DNA of 64,000 nucleotides from Jacaranda mimosifolia (Eukaryota > Streptophyta > Magnoliopsida > Lamiales > Bignoniaceae), in the NCBI GenBank assembly GCA_018894105.1, contig CM032126.1, positions 6,971,001 to 7,035,000 of the forward strand, given 5' to 3'. The notes beneath the pieces were generated by a model, which had not been told where the DNA came from, did no database searches, and saw only the letters and a list, made by a program, of their open reading frames with translations. Below, piece after piece: positions 24,965 to 36,249 of this stretch. The position numbers and the translations under genes were made by a program. Position 1 is the first letter of the stretch. Each line of letters begins with the position of its first letter.

Positions 24965-26150
24965 ATGGTTATAAAATGAATCGCAGCTACAACTACAAAA
25001 TTGTGGTTACAAAATTTTCTAGTAAATCTATTTTTTAAAATGAAAAGCAACAAAAATTATTAACTATTAAACTATTACCTTGGTAATTAGAAGCACGACA
25101 TATTTTTTAAAAAAATAAACATTTTACAGATTGGTTATAGCAAGAGCTAGCTATCGGAGCAACTATTTTAAATTTCACTATATTAATTTTGTAAGAAAAA
25201 CTATAAATTTTAATATCACTTATAGATTAATCGTAGTTGATATCTTAATTTTTTTGTTCAACAATTAGAGAAGAAGAAAACAAAAGCACGTCTCTAATAT
25301 GAAAATTAAAATTTTTTTGAAGATATACAAAATCTATTCTTATGTTTAAGGTAGAGTCCTCTAATTTATTACTCGATCGGGATATTAAAACTATTTTCAA
25401 ATAATATCATATCAAAACAGAGTCCTCTTTGTAAATGGAAGAATATTGTTAAAATTGCATAGTACTAATCAATTTATTATCCTATACATTATTTTTCAAA
25501 TGTTATCAATATCATTATGTGAAAACATATAGGTCGAAATTCTATAAAATTGGAGAAAATAAAATAAGTACTAAAAATTCAAACTCATTTTTTCCTCCAA
25601 CATTCATAGTATTAGTTCTCATATAGATTGAACTTTTAGAGGGTCCTTGGCTAATTTTATTTAAAATTTTATAAGGTCCTATATCTTATAGGAAATTTGA
25701 TTTTGTTTTTAAATAAACACTTGAAAAATTTAGATGAAATAAAATCTTGGAGCTTAATTTAATATTTTAGTGATAGTAATTTTGCATTTAATATAGTTAA
25801 ATTTAAAGGATCTTGTTGATATCTTAAAAATAAGTTTGGAACTATATTTTTTTGAAAAAACTTATGAAATTCTAATATCTTGTTTGAAAACTCAAAAGCA
25901 CTTTGTCAAAAAATTGTACCGAACACCTATGGCATCTGATAAACTCCAGATATGTTATAAATATTTTGAGGAATTTATAAACTCACTCAAGTAACCTTTT
26001 AGTAGAGTGACCCCTTACTTTTTAGTTTGTTTATATATATGGCTATCTAATAAGCTCTTCCTGATCAAAATATGGTTACTTATGTTGAAGAAGAAACAAG
26101 GACTAATAGGGTGAAAATTGCGGAATGGTAGAGAAATACGTCCATCTCAG
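24965..26150. other. AT-rich DNA between NAC copy A and the NAC pseudogene
   Basis: No open frame, terminal repeat or known element was recognised. The stretch is absent from duplicate copy B. It probably includes the decayed downstream region of the pseudogene. Confidence 0.4.
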
Positions 26151-26645
26151 CGAATTGTTGATAGACATGCCACCGAACATGATCATTGTCTCTCAAGCAT
26201 TTGTGATCTTACATAGCACAAGATCATTGCTATTTAACCCTTGATTCAAAAAGGCACCATCCATTGAGTTTCATGCATAATCCAATAAGCAAAGGGGCCT
26301 AACCTTGTTGGAGCTTTTGATCTTTCTTGGATTAGATTGTTAATCCCAAGTACTAACCTATTTTTCTTGTGATTCTCTTGGAGTTAGGGCCCATCTTCAC
26401 CAACTTTGTAAAAATGTAAATTATTTGTTTTGGTATCCTTTATCTTCTCATCATCTTTATATATATATATATACATACATACTAATCGTAAAAAGACTTA
26501 ACAATATCTTTAGAATTCCACAGTGCAGTGTTTTCACGATATATAGATTCCTCCTCTCCAAGATTTCATTTCATAACAATGGTAGCCGCATCACCTTTCT
26601 CAGTAGGTAGCGACTGATTAGTTCTTCATCAACCCTGTAGATGAT
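26150..26645 (-). pseudogene. Decayed NAC-domain pseudogene
   Basis: Reverse-strand sequence matches parts of NAC copy A. Stretches around 26,205-26,310 correspond to the subdomain E region (the part giving WIMYEYSLDG in the intact gene). 26,530-26,630 corresponds to the N-terminal part that reads through LYYLL-type subdomain A and KDLYDENT. The frame is broken by indels and stops, a TA/CATA microsatellite interrupts it near 26,457-26,480, and the start region is lost. It lies upstream of NAC copy A in the same orientation, so it is the remnant of a tandem NAC duplicate older than the segmental duplication. Confidence 0.8.
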
Positions 26646-27069
26646 CTTAAATTTTCCTAACAAATTATTATTCAAATTACCGAAATTACATTAGACATAA
26701 TACAAAACCACTCACTCTTAATAGGACAAGTATTATTTTTTATTTCAACTTTCATCAAATTTGGATTTAAAAAAAAAGAAGAAGAAGGAAAACACAAAGT
26801 GTTTTATGCTAGTATGAAAAATTATATACTAGTCAAAATTTTTTGGATTTAATAATAAGTAAAGCAAACATGAAAAGTTGTATTCTAGAAAAAAACTTAA
26901 AATTGAAATTAGATATTACGTATACTATCATATGACGGATTTAGTTTATTTCATTCTTTTTATTGGTCAGTGTGAGGTGGGTAAAGAAATTAGAAAGAAT
27001 ACATTATTTAAGTCACTTCAACAAATATCAACTCCTAATAACTAAACATTTATTGTGTAGATAATCTAT

Positions 27070-28190
27070 ACTTGTCGCAAGAAATGACGTCAATATATTT
27101 ACTACAGATCGAAAGACAGGCAAGCAATTTGGGCTTGGGTGAGTGTATAGAGTATTCGGCAGAGTGGGTTGCTATCTTGCCATAAATAGGTCGTAAGGTA
27201 AGAACACGGTGAAACGAGGTAGGGGTCTTATCATTTTTGTTGGTTCAAGGGCATTAAATTAAGGGGTATTTATAGTGATGATTGAGTTGCCCAATAATTA
27301 TTCAGTTATCATGGCATAAATCCTAATTGGATGTGTGGCAAAATTGTATGGATAAAATTATCCCTAATACTCAAGCACAGGTTGGGCAATCGTCGCCCCG
27401 CGTGAAAGGGACACGGATCCTTGGGGCATTTTTATAGAGTTTGTGAAATATATGAATAATTTAATCTTTTAGAAATTTTTTCCTTATCATTAATCTCCCC
27501 AACTTCATTATTTACAAGGAGAAGACTCATAAATAAGGAAATTGATCAACACCGTCAGATTCTAACAATCTTTTATCTTGGCCCCTCAAATCATAGACAA
27601 TCTGTTTCATCTCCTTCCTCAGATTTGTCACTATTTTTAGGGAAGTATCTTTTATAAATGGCATCCCCCCGTGGCATTTTTGTTTTTAGTCATCTATCTT
27701 GGAGCTCGAATCTATCGTCGGATAATATTATCCCTAATACTTAGGCATGGGTTGGGCTATTGTCGCCATGCGTGAAAGGGACATGGATCCTTGTGGCGTT
27801 TTTATAGCTATTGTGAAATATAAGGGTATTTTAGTCTTTTAAATTTTTTTTCCTTATCATTAGTCCACCCAACTTCATTATTTACGAGGAGAAGATTCAT
27901 AAATAAGGAAATTGATCAACACAGTCAGATTTTAACAGTCTTTTATCTTGGTCCCTCATATCATAAGCAGTCCTTTTTGTCTTCTCCCTCATATTTATCA
28001 CGATTTTCAAGGAGTATCTTTTATAAATGGCATCCCCAAGTGGAATTTTTGGAGCTCGAAGCTATTGTCGGATATCTGACCTTCCGATTTCTCCTCCTAC
28101 CTATTCGCAATGCACACCCTTTGCTAATAGTTATCGCCTTGCCCCTATTTTAATCACTTCAATTTTCTCATACTTGTTATATTTTATTTC
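27070..28190 (+). repeat. 5' region of a retroelement-like unit with a 370-bp tandem duplication
   Basis: This stretch begins where duplicate A/B similarity ends. A TATTTATAG box lies near 27,268. Two tandem units of about 370 and 353 bp (27,351-27,720 and 27,721-28,073) share TTATCCCTAATACT, GTGAAAGGGACA-GGATCCTTG, ATAAATAAGGAAATTGATCA and a final TTTATAAATGGCATCCCC. It is probably the LTR and leader region of the element encoding the PF04195-like protein downstream. LTR ends could not be fixed. Confidence 0.65.
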
Positions 28191-28193
28191 CTC

Positions 28194-30420
28194 ATGGCGC
28201 GAAGTTCTTTTTCTTCTTCTTCGTCGGATGAAAATGGTCGAAGCTCTCAGTTGAACTCCTCAACCTCCGGCCATCATAGCCAAAACACGAGGTCCTCTTC
28301 CCTATGATCTCCTGCTCCTTTATTCTTTGTTGATCCTAACGACCCCTTGAATGCTCCTAGCAAGATGGATTGTGAGGTCTTTTCATCCCTTAGAAGTAGA
28401 TTCTTTATTCCTGAAAGTTATAAACTAATAATTGCTCAAGCTGGGCAAAAGATGTATCACCCTTCTCCTAACTGCTTAGCTTTTCATGTTCCATATTAGA
28501 GTCTCAGCTATGGTCCCCTATTTCCGAATTGGTGGCCAACATTATTAGAACATTAGGTGTATGTCCAACTCAGTTGGTTCCTAATTCCATTGTAATATCT
28601 TTAGTTTTTATTATTATCATGCGTTATTTCAATATCAAGCTTTCCTTTGTCAAATTTTGGTGCCTTCTTCATGTTGACCCTTTTACCTGTTCAGGAGATC
28701 GGGGCTTCTATTACATTACTGCTCATCAATTTTTAAGTTTTTGACCAATCATTCGAGTTTTGCTGGCTCTTGGTGCCATAAATGGTTTTATGTGGAAGCT
28801 CTTCGACACAATCCTTAGAACGTTCCTCATGAATGGCAAGATGACAAACCGACCTTCTTTTCCAATGAGGAGCCTTCTTGGGTTGAAAGTTTTGTTGAAG
28901 AGCATCTAACTGCTCAATGGTTCAACTTTCATGAGCTTTTTAGCAAAGAAGTGCTCAAACTAGTTGACATTTCTCTTGCTAGTCTTCGACCTAGAAGAGA
29001 TCTTGGTAAATTTCAATCTTTTCTTTTGATTTTCATATTTTCTAACTCTATTCTTACTTTTCCTTTTTTTACAGAAATGATGGCTCTTAAGGCAATGATC
29101 ACAAATTTGATGAAATGGAAGAAAGCAGACACCACAACTGCCAAGAAGCGAAAATGCAGAGGTAGCCTTCCACACTAAATGAAGGCTCTGGCCATCAGAG
29201 ATGTCATTTACTTGTTAACGATTGGTGCAATCCCCATGGCGCCTATTCTTCTTAGATCGGTTCCTCCATCTGCTGCTGATGTAGGTGGAAACAATGACCT
29301 TTCTATTAAGTTGCTAGGCGAAGAAGATCAAAAATTCGTCATGAGCATTCTTCTCGACCTACCGAGCCCACCCCACCACCTGCTAATTCTGAAGGCAAAG
29401 AAAAGTTCAGCGGTGAGGCTTCTAATGCTAGTCTAGATAGCCGCACAACTTGCTCAAGCAGTCGTACCATTCATATAAAACATAAATGGGTTGAGAACGC
29501 CTCTGCTGCTCTTGAAATTACACCTGTTTTCCCTATTGATGCTGGTGCTTTAGAAGGAGCTTGATAGCTAAGTCAAAGATTGGAGATCTTGAGACTGTCT
29601 GCTCACCAAAATGCTTCCCTACCTCGACCCATAGTAAACTCCTCTGAGATTTTGACGAGTGAGGTGAGAGGTGGGTCATCCTACGACCTGTATAACAATT
29701 GCGTGTAGGAGAAAGACCAAGTTGTATTGATGTCAAACCCTTTCTGCTTTGTTGAAGAACTCCTGGCTCATAATTTGATATAGGTATACTTTATTTCTTG
29801 TTATCTTTTTTCATGTTTCCATATTTGTGAGCTATCATGTTGTTCATGTGTTTAATTTGTATGCATAGGCTGTTATTTTCGCTCGCCAGCTGGCCCTTCA
29901 TGCACCTTCTTTTGCGATCACCATGTGATTACTAAGGCTGAATCTAATGATCTATATGTTGAGATCAAGAAGCTTTACGATGAGATTTTGAACTCCCCTT
30001 GAAGACTTAAGGAGAACACAAGGGCTAAAGATGCTGCATTGAAGAAGAAAGATGACCAAATTTCCATGTTGGAGAAAGAAGTTTCCAAACTTCAATCTGA
30101 TTTGGCGATGCCTAGAAAAAAGCCACCAACTTGTCTTCTTAGTTGAATTTAGAGAAGAACAAACAATTTGGGGTAGGTCGAAAGAAAGAATTTGATGATT
30201 GCTTGCAATCATCATCCTTCAAACAAAAACTTCATGATGCTTGTCATTCTGGAGTTCGAGACTTCATGCAATCTCAAGTTTTCACTTTGGCTATGGCGCA
30301 TAAGGCTAGCACTGAGGGTCTCGACAACTTCTACAAGTGCCAGAGCTAGCTCAAAATATTAGGTGGCTTAAAAGAAGATTTCAACGTAGACCTATTGGAC
30401 CCCAGCAAGACTGAAGTATG
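28194..30420 (+). pseudogene. PF04195-like 'putative gypsy-type transposon' protein gene, decayed, apparently with introns
   Basis: A start codon at 28,194 opens a Ser-rich leader (MARSSFSSSSSDENGRSS). The middle part (about 28,480-28,800) has the family pattern of a variable lead-in, CPTQLVPNS, a Phe-rich stretch and GDRGFYYITA. It is recognised by pattern as the plant PF04195 domain. Two short AT-rich stretches with GT-AG ends look like introns: 29,006-29,074 (ending TTTTACAG) and 29,784-29,868 (ending GCATAG). The last exon has coiled-coil-like sequence (KKDDQISMLEKEVSKLQSDL). Stops and frameshifts break it, for example TGA in the leader. The family is known from Ty3-type retroelements and relic elements. 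Its biochemical role is unclear. A shorter copy lies at 55,935-56,728. Confidence 0.6.
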
Positions 30421-30864
30421 TATAACATATAGAGAGTAGAGAAAACAGAACAATAAACATGTCATCTAATATTTAAAAATTGAAAGAAATATGAAGTTAT
30501 GTAATTATGTTAAATTTCTTAATTAAGATTATATCCTAATTCTTAAAGATGAACTTCTAAACTTAATTTTTAATTGGGAGATTGAAACAATTATTGAATA
30601 ATATGAAGGACATAAAAAATTAAAAGAATGTGAAATTGCATCACACAAATTAAATGAATTCATTATCCTATTATTTTTTAAATGTTATTAAAATATATTT
30701 CATTAATTCAAATGCTTGATTTTGTTTTTTCTGAAGATTTGTTTGTAGCATCAATTCTGATATGCATTGAACTGTTAGTCTAACATAGAGTTGCTGTACT
30801 TTTTTGTTTGGTTTTACCTATATGGGGGCCTAATAATTAATATGTAGTTACATATGTTGTCCAA
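30421..30864. other. AT-rich DNA, nothing recognised
   Basis: AT-rich sequence between the PF04195-like relic and Mutator-like element 2. No frame or repeat was recognised. Confidence 0.5.
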
Positions 30865-30873
30865 TAAAAAATA

Positions 30874-32617
30874 AGGTCATTACATCCACCCCTAAGGTTT
30901 GGTGTAATTACTAAAAAATTCTTATTGTTTTGAAAATTATATTTACCCCCTCCTGAACTTTCACACTAAAATGTAATGCTAAAGGAAATTGTAAAATGAT
31001 CAGAATACCCTTCCATTAAAAATTAAAAAAATAAAAAAACTGATAGAAATATCAGAAGTTAGAAATACCCTTGGACCTATTTGAAATATTTTTGAATTTA
31101 TGAGGTTTTATTTGATATGCTTTTATCACCTTCAATTCTTAAAAAATATATTTATATATTTATATATACACATATACATATATATATATATTATATACAA
31201 ACATACGGATATGTATGTGTGTGTATATGTATACCACCCCACCACCAATCCCACTACTACCATCATGGCCACCCCCTACCTATCCCCACCGATAGCGCCT
31301 CGATGCTGCCATAGTGGCATCATGTTGCGGGAGCGGCAGCAAATTGCTGCTTGCCATGGCAGCAGGTGGAAGAAAAAGGGTGGGAGGAGGTGCACCGGAT
31401 GGGGTTAGGGGGTAGATGGGATAGGGTTTTTTTTTTTTTTTTTTTTTTTAAATATCTTTTTTTAATTAATAACAATTTAATTAACATATATATATATAAC
31501 TTTTTATTTATTGTGTTTTGGATTAATTAATTAATAAATTTATAAGATTATTTTAGAGAGATTTATTAGTGGAACAAATATTTTAAATATATTTTAATTT
31601 AGATATGATTATTATTTTAATAAATAATATAATTAAATTTAAAAGCATTATATTTTTTAATTAATAAATAATACAGGTTAAAAATAAATATATTGATTTT
31701 TATTTTTTAATTGATAAATAAAACTAATTAAATTTTAAATATATTTATAATTTTAATATTATTAAGTATATAATTAAAATTATATTTTTAGATGATAGAT
31801 TTAAATTTTTATCTTTTTAATTTTTAGTTTACTCTATTTTTAATCAATAAAAATATTTAATTAAATTAGTTAGATGTCATTATTATTTTTTAATTTTAAA
31901 AGTTATTAAATATATATATCATGATAGATTTAATTTATTTTAATTTTTTATTTATTTTACTTTTTAGTTAAATTGAATTGAATTGAATTAAAATATTATA
32001 TATATTTTACTATTTTAATATTATTAGATTATTTCAATAATATAAATTTATATTTAATATAATTTAATATGTTATATTTTAATGATATAAATTTAATTAA
32101 ATTATTTTAGATATGCTTATTATTTTTAATATTATTGAATATATCATTTCAATTATTAAACTTATATGTTCCAAGATGATAGATTTGATTTATATTTTTA
32201 ATTTTTCTTACTTATTAAATTCAACTGAATATAATTAAATTATCTTAGATACATATATTATTTTAAATTCACCATGGATTCTTCTTTGTTTTCTTATATT
32301 TAAGACCTCAAACAAAAAAATAATAACAAATGCACCCTTAATTAATTAAAAAAATCTTACAATACCACCCATGAGGGCATTTTTGTCTACTAAAAATAGT
32401 CAAGCCAGGTAAAAAATGGAGTCAATGACTCTAAGGGTATTTTTGAAAATTTACCCTAATTTTTTAATGGCGGTTGGTCAAAACCCTAACGTTGACTAAC
32501 GGCTGGGTTAAAATATTGGACGTCGACAAAGTTCAGGGGGGTAAATTTAATTTTCAAAAGAACAAGAATTTTTTGGTAATTACGCCAAATATCAGGGGAG
32601 GTGGATGTAATTGACCC
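30874..32617. mobile_element. Mutator-like non-autonomous DNA transposon 2 (1.7 kb)
   Basis: The left end AGGTCATTACATCCACC and the reverse complement of the right end, GGGTCAATTACATCCACC, continue as an inverted repeat for about 100 bp (shared TAATTAC-AAAAAATTCTT, TTTTGAAAATTA, TTTACCCCC). Flanking 9-mers TAAAAAATA (30865-30873) and TAAAAAGTA (32618-32626) differ at one base. The interior has a TA/CA/GT microsatellite (about 31,165-31,230), a GC-rich patch (about 31,235-31,415), a poly-T run, and an extremely AT-rich core (about 31,440-32,270). No transposase was found. Confidence 0.8.
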
Positions 32618-33186
32618 TAAAAAGTAAGTACTATGTTAATAAGATGTATGGATGACTTTATAACTTGTTTAGAATATATATTTTCTAAGATGTTTAAAAG
32701 CTTAGAGATTATTTTATATTATTTGATATAATTTTTAGGAAAGGATTTTATAAGCTGGAAATATAAATTGTTAGGATTTTATAAGATTCTTCAAAAAAAT
32801 TAAGAAATTCCATCTTATTTTTAAAATATTAAACACGTTTAGTTTTCAATCATACTACCTAGAAAATTTTCATTATCAATGTCATATAATTTTTATGAAC
32901 TTAATTTATTCAAACATTTCAAAATTTTATACATGAAAATGTGGAAACAAGAAAAAGGCTCAAAATGTTTTTTTGTTCTGTAAACTAAAATGACAATGTA
33001 CATCAAAATGAAGGCTGAAACACTTGATTTTTTTTCTTTAGTGTTCAAGGTAGCCTAATATGATGTATCAACCAAATTTGGGTTTTGATTGTCGGGATTG
33101 TACTATGCGAGCATAAAGAAGATCACCGTTAAGTGAAAATTATGTACATATGAGATGTTATAAGGACCCCTTTTGCATTTACTCTA
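32618..33186. other. AT-rich flank of copia element 1
   Basis: No gene was recognised. CTCTA at 33182-33186 immediately precedes the 5' LTR and nearly matches CACTA after the 3' LTR. Confidence 0.5.
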
Positions 33187-34495
33187 TGTCAACCCTTTGA
33201 TGATTTTCAATACTTTGATCATGAAAAAATTACTTTTCTATGATTATATGCTGAAAGCATGAATGACTTTTCATATTATCTGCTGGAATCTGTTTACATG
33301 TTATTTGCTGGAATCTATCATGCACTGAAATTTACTTTCCATAAATAAAAGATCTCTTAAAGATTCTAGTTTGATTAACACTTTGTCACTTAGGAAAGAA
33401 ATTACATCATGCTAAAATAACTGATTCATCCGCTATTTAAGGAGTAAATGCATGATTACCAAAGTTATCTTTTTCCCTTATTTAATTCCAATGGATTCTT
33501 GCCTTAATGAGAACTTATAGACATTGGACATAAGCATATAAAAGCAAAATTATGCAGCAATCAAAAGGTGTGAATTACTAAGTTGGGAGAGAACTTTGTT
33601 AAGTGTTTTGAGAAGTTGTGTGATACGTTCATATAAGTTTTGTGCTTAATTGTTGCTAATTCCTTTCTCTACGTGTGTTTTCAAGGGACCTTGTGTGAAG
33701 AAGGTCAAGTGGAACTTGCCTTCGATGGACCTTGGGGAGACAAGGACAAGGCGGTTTGTGTCTTGAAATACCTAGTGGTGAAGAGAGACGGGAGTCGTAC
33801 CTACTCTTGAGGGACCCCATGAAGAGAACAAATCGGTGCTTAGTTGCTGTAAGGACCTCTAAGTGAAGAAACTCGTAGGGCGGTAGTGTTTCGAATCTTC
33901 TACAGTGTTCTTAGTTCAGGTCTGGAAGAAGAGACTAGAGCTTGCCATATGGAGTGGCAGCAACTCATGCATCCGTACACATAGGTTGTGTAAGTGAATC
34001 TAGCAGAAGTTCTCCTAGGCCTGTTCACAAGCAATTGGTTTCACAATGCTCTGGAATCTGTCTTATCCCGTTTGGAAATTCGATGTAGCTCTTTGCGAAG
34101 AGCTGATTTTTCACCCTGCTATGGTGTGGGTGTTTCTAATCCTTTACTGTTTATTACTGTTAAATTACTGTTATCATCTGTAGAAACATTCTTATATATT
34201 TATTAATTTGACAGGTTTAAAATCCTAAGTGAAAGTTTAGGTAGAGGATGTAGGCTTGCCAAACCTCTATAAATACTAGTGTCTATTTACTTATGTTTTT
34301 ACTATTTTACTTATCATTGCTCTGACTAGTATCTTAACTGGTACTTATAAATTCTAGTCAGTAACTAAAATTATTTTTTTACGAAAGAATTAAACAGTTT
34401 TGAAAGGCCAAAAAGTATTTTGAGTGATAAACTTTTGCTGCATTAAAACTCCTTTAGCCTAATTCACCTCTCTCTTAAGCATATACTCACTCACA
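33187..34495 (+). repeat. 5' LTR of copia element 1
   Basis: It starts TGTCAACCCTTTGATGA and ends CTCACTCACA. It aligns over its whole length with the 3' LTR, with many scattered differences (roughly 10% by eye), which suggests an old insertion. Confidence 0.85.
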
Positions 34496-34497
34496 AT

Positions 34498-34509
34498 TGG
34501 CATCAGAGC
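34498..34509 (+). promoter_or_regulatory. Primer-binding site of copia element 1
   Basis: TGGCATCAGAGC lies two bases after the 5' LTR. It is one base off the complement of plant initiator-Met tRNA 3' end. The same variant occurs in copia element 2. Confidence 0.7.
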
Positions 34510-34554
34510 ATTAGTTCTCTATATTGTAGTATAACTACCAGAGTAAAAGATCCT

Positions 34555-36240
34555 ATGGCCATTAACACTCTTAATGTCTTTACAGAAGGGCAATCACACA
34601 AGCGGCCTCCACTGTTTGATGGTTCCAACTATGCTACATGAAAATCGAATGCAAGAATACATAATTACCTTGGATTTTGATTTATGGGATGTGGTTAGTG
34701 AAAGGCCGCTAGTTCCAACAAAATTAGTTGATGGACAAATGGTTCCAAAGGAGCAACGTCAATTTACCAATGATGATAAAAGGCCATCTCAATGACAGTG
34801 AAAGCCAAAAATATTATATCAAGTGCTCTCACTAAAGAGGAGTACAATCGAGTCAATACATGTGCTACTGCAAAGCAATATGGGAAATGTTGCAAGTAAC
34901 CCTTAAAGGTACCAGTCAGGTTCGACAAGAGAGGATCGCTCTTCTCATTCACAAGTATGAAATGTTTCAAATGATACATAATGAGACCATAAGTCAGATG
35001 TACGTGCGCTTCATGAAAATTATAAATCCTATGTTCGCACTCGGTAGAACTATAAACGAGGATGAACAAGTTTGGAAGATTTTTAGATCGCTTCTAAAGG
35101 AATGGATGCCAAAAGTTATGACTATTCAGGAAGCTCATGATCTTAGTAGGATGACCATGGGTGCACTGATTGGATCTCTCACATCCCATGAGATGACGCT
35201 GTTAAATAAAGATGAAGCAAAAGTGAAAAAGAATACTGCTTTTAATATTGGTCATGATTCCGACTTGAAAATCCAAGAAGATCTTGATGAGGACCAGGTT
35301 GAAGAAGAAATTATTCTGATCTCTTGAAGATTGAAGCAACTAACGAACCTCAAAAGAAAATTCCAGAACAATAGATCAAAATCGAAAAGAACTAGTCTGA
35401 AAACTCTAAATACGGAGCCACCTCATTGCTACAAATGTAATGAAATTGGACATAAAAAAAATCAAATTGTCCCTAATTGAGGAAATATGCAAAACAAGCC
35501 AAAGCTAAGGTGATGACAACCATATGGGATGAATCTGATGTTGAACAATTTGACAATGAACAGAATTTCTTCATAGTAAATCAAGTAAATACTTCTTCAT
35601 GTTCTTATTATGATTCTAGTGATGAAATTAAAATTGATGAGATGGGCAAAAATTGCTTAAGCTTTATGAAATTTGTGTCAAAATGCTATATAAATAAAGT
35701 TTTACAAGAAAAAATGGACTATTTGTAGAAAGAATTAGATAGGACTCATAAAGATAAACTTGAAATGCAAATGACTAAAGACATAGAGACCCTTGTGCTG
35801 AATGCAAAAAGAAAATGAATATTTGGCTCACTAAAGAGAATAATTCCTTGAAGAAGCAAGTTGAAAATATGAGCTGTGAAATCAAAGGAAAAATGATTGT
35901 TGAAGAATGCTTGCTTGTTGAGGATGATTTAGGTGAATGTTCCACAAGTGTCAAACACACACACACACACACACACATGTTGTTCCACCTAGACATAATG
36001 TTAAGAAAGGTCGAAAATTTAGAAATCGCATGAATCAGAGAAAAATCAAACCGGTTTCAACAACTTCCAAAATGAATTTCAAACCAGTTCGAGAACCTGC
36101 TTTACTTGTGGTAGACCCGATAATGTCAATTACAGATGTTTAATTGAAAAACTTATTGGTACCAAGTTTGTTTAGGTATGAAAATAATATGCTACTAACC
36201 ATAAAGGACCCAACATAATTTGGGGGCCTAAAACAAACTG
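34555..36240 (+). pseudogene. Copia 1 gag region, broken
   Basis: The gag start at 34,555 leads into RPPLFDGSNYAT, the typical copia gag (UBN2-like) opening. The longest open part is 34,860-35,327. A broken CCHC zinc knuckle (HCYKCNEIGHKK) is encoded near 35,420-35,465, where an indel disrupts the last Cys. The downstream part is Lys/Glu-rich and coiled-coil-like. A CA repeat (about 35,955-35,978) interrupts the gag tail. Several in-frame stops are visible. Confidence 0.75.
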
Positions 36241-36249
36241 ATTTCTTAT

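Larger units (their letters stand above)
22050..27070. repeat. Segmental duplication, NAC locus copy A
   Basis: This stretch aligns by eye with 44,090-48,300: the downstream region of the NAC gene, the gene itself, its promoter, and a further block at 26,640-27,066 matching 47,815-48,305. Copy A retains about 1.7 kb (24,965-26,635, including a NAC pseudogene) that copy B lacks. Similarity stops near 27,066, where retroelement sequence begins. Within copy A, the NAC promoter (24,540-24,960) is itself similar to 26,650-27,060, which marks an older tandem duplication. Confidence 0.85.

Noticed and set aside
31100..31408. 102-codon frame with His/Pro-rich part
   Set aside because: It is made of a TA/GT microsatellite and a GC patch inside Mutator-like element 2. 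No coding evidence.
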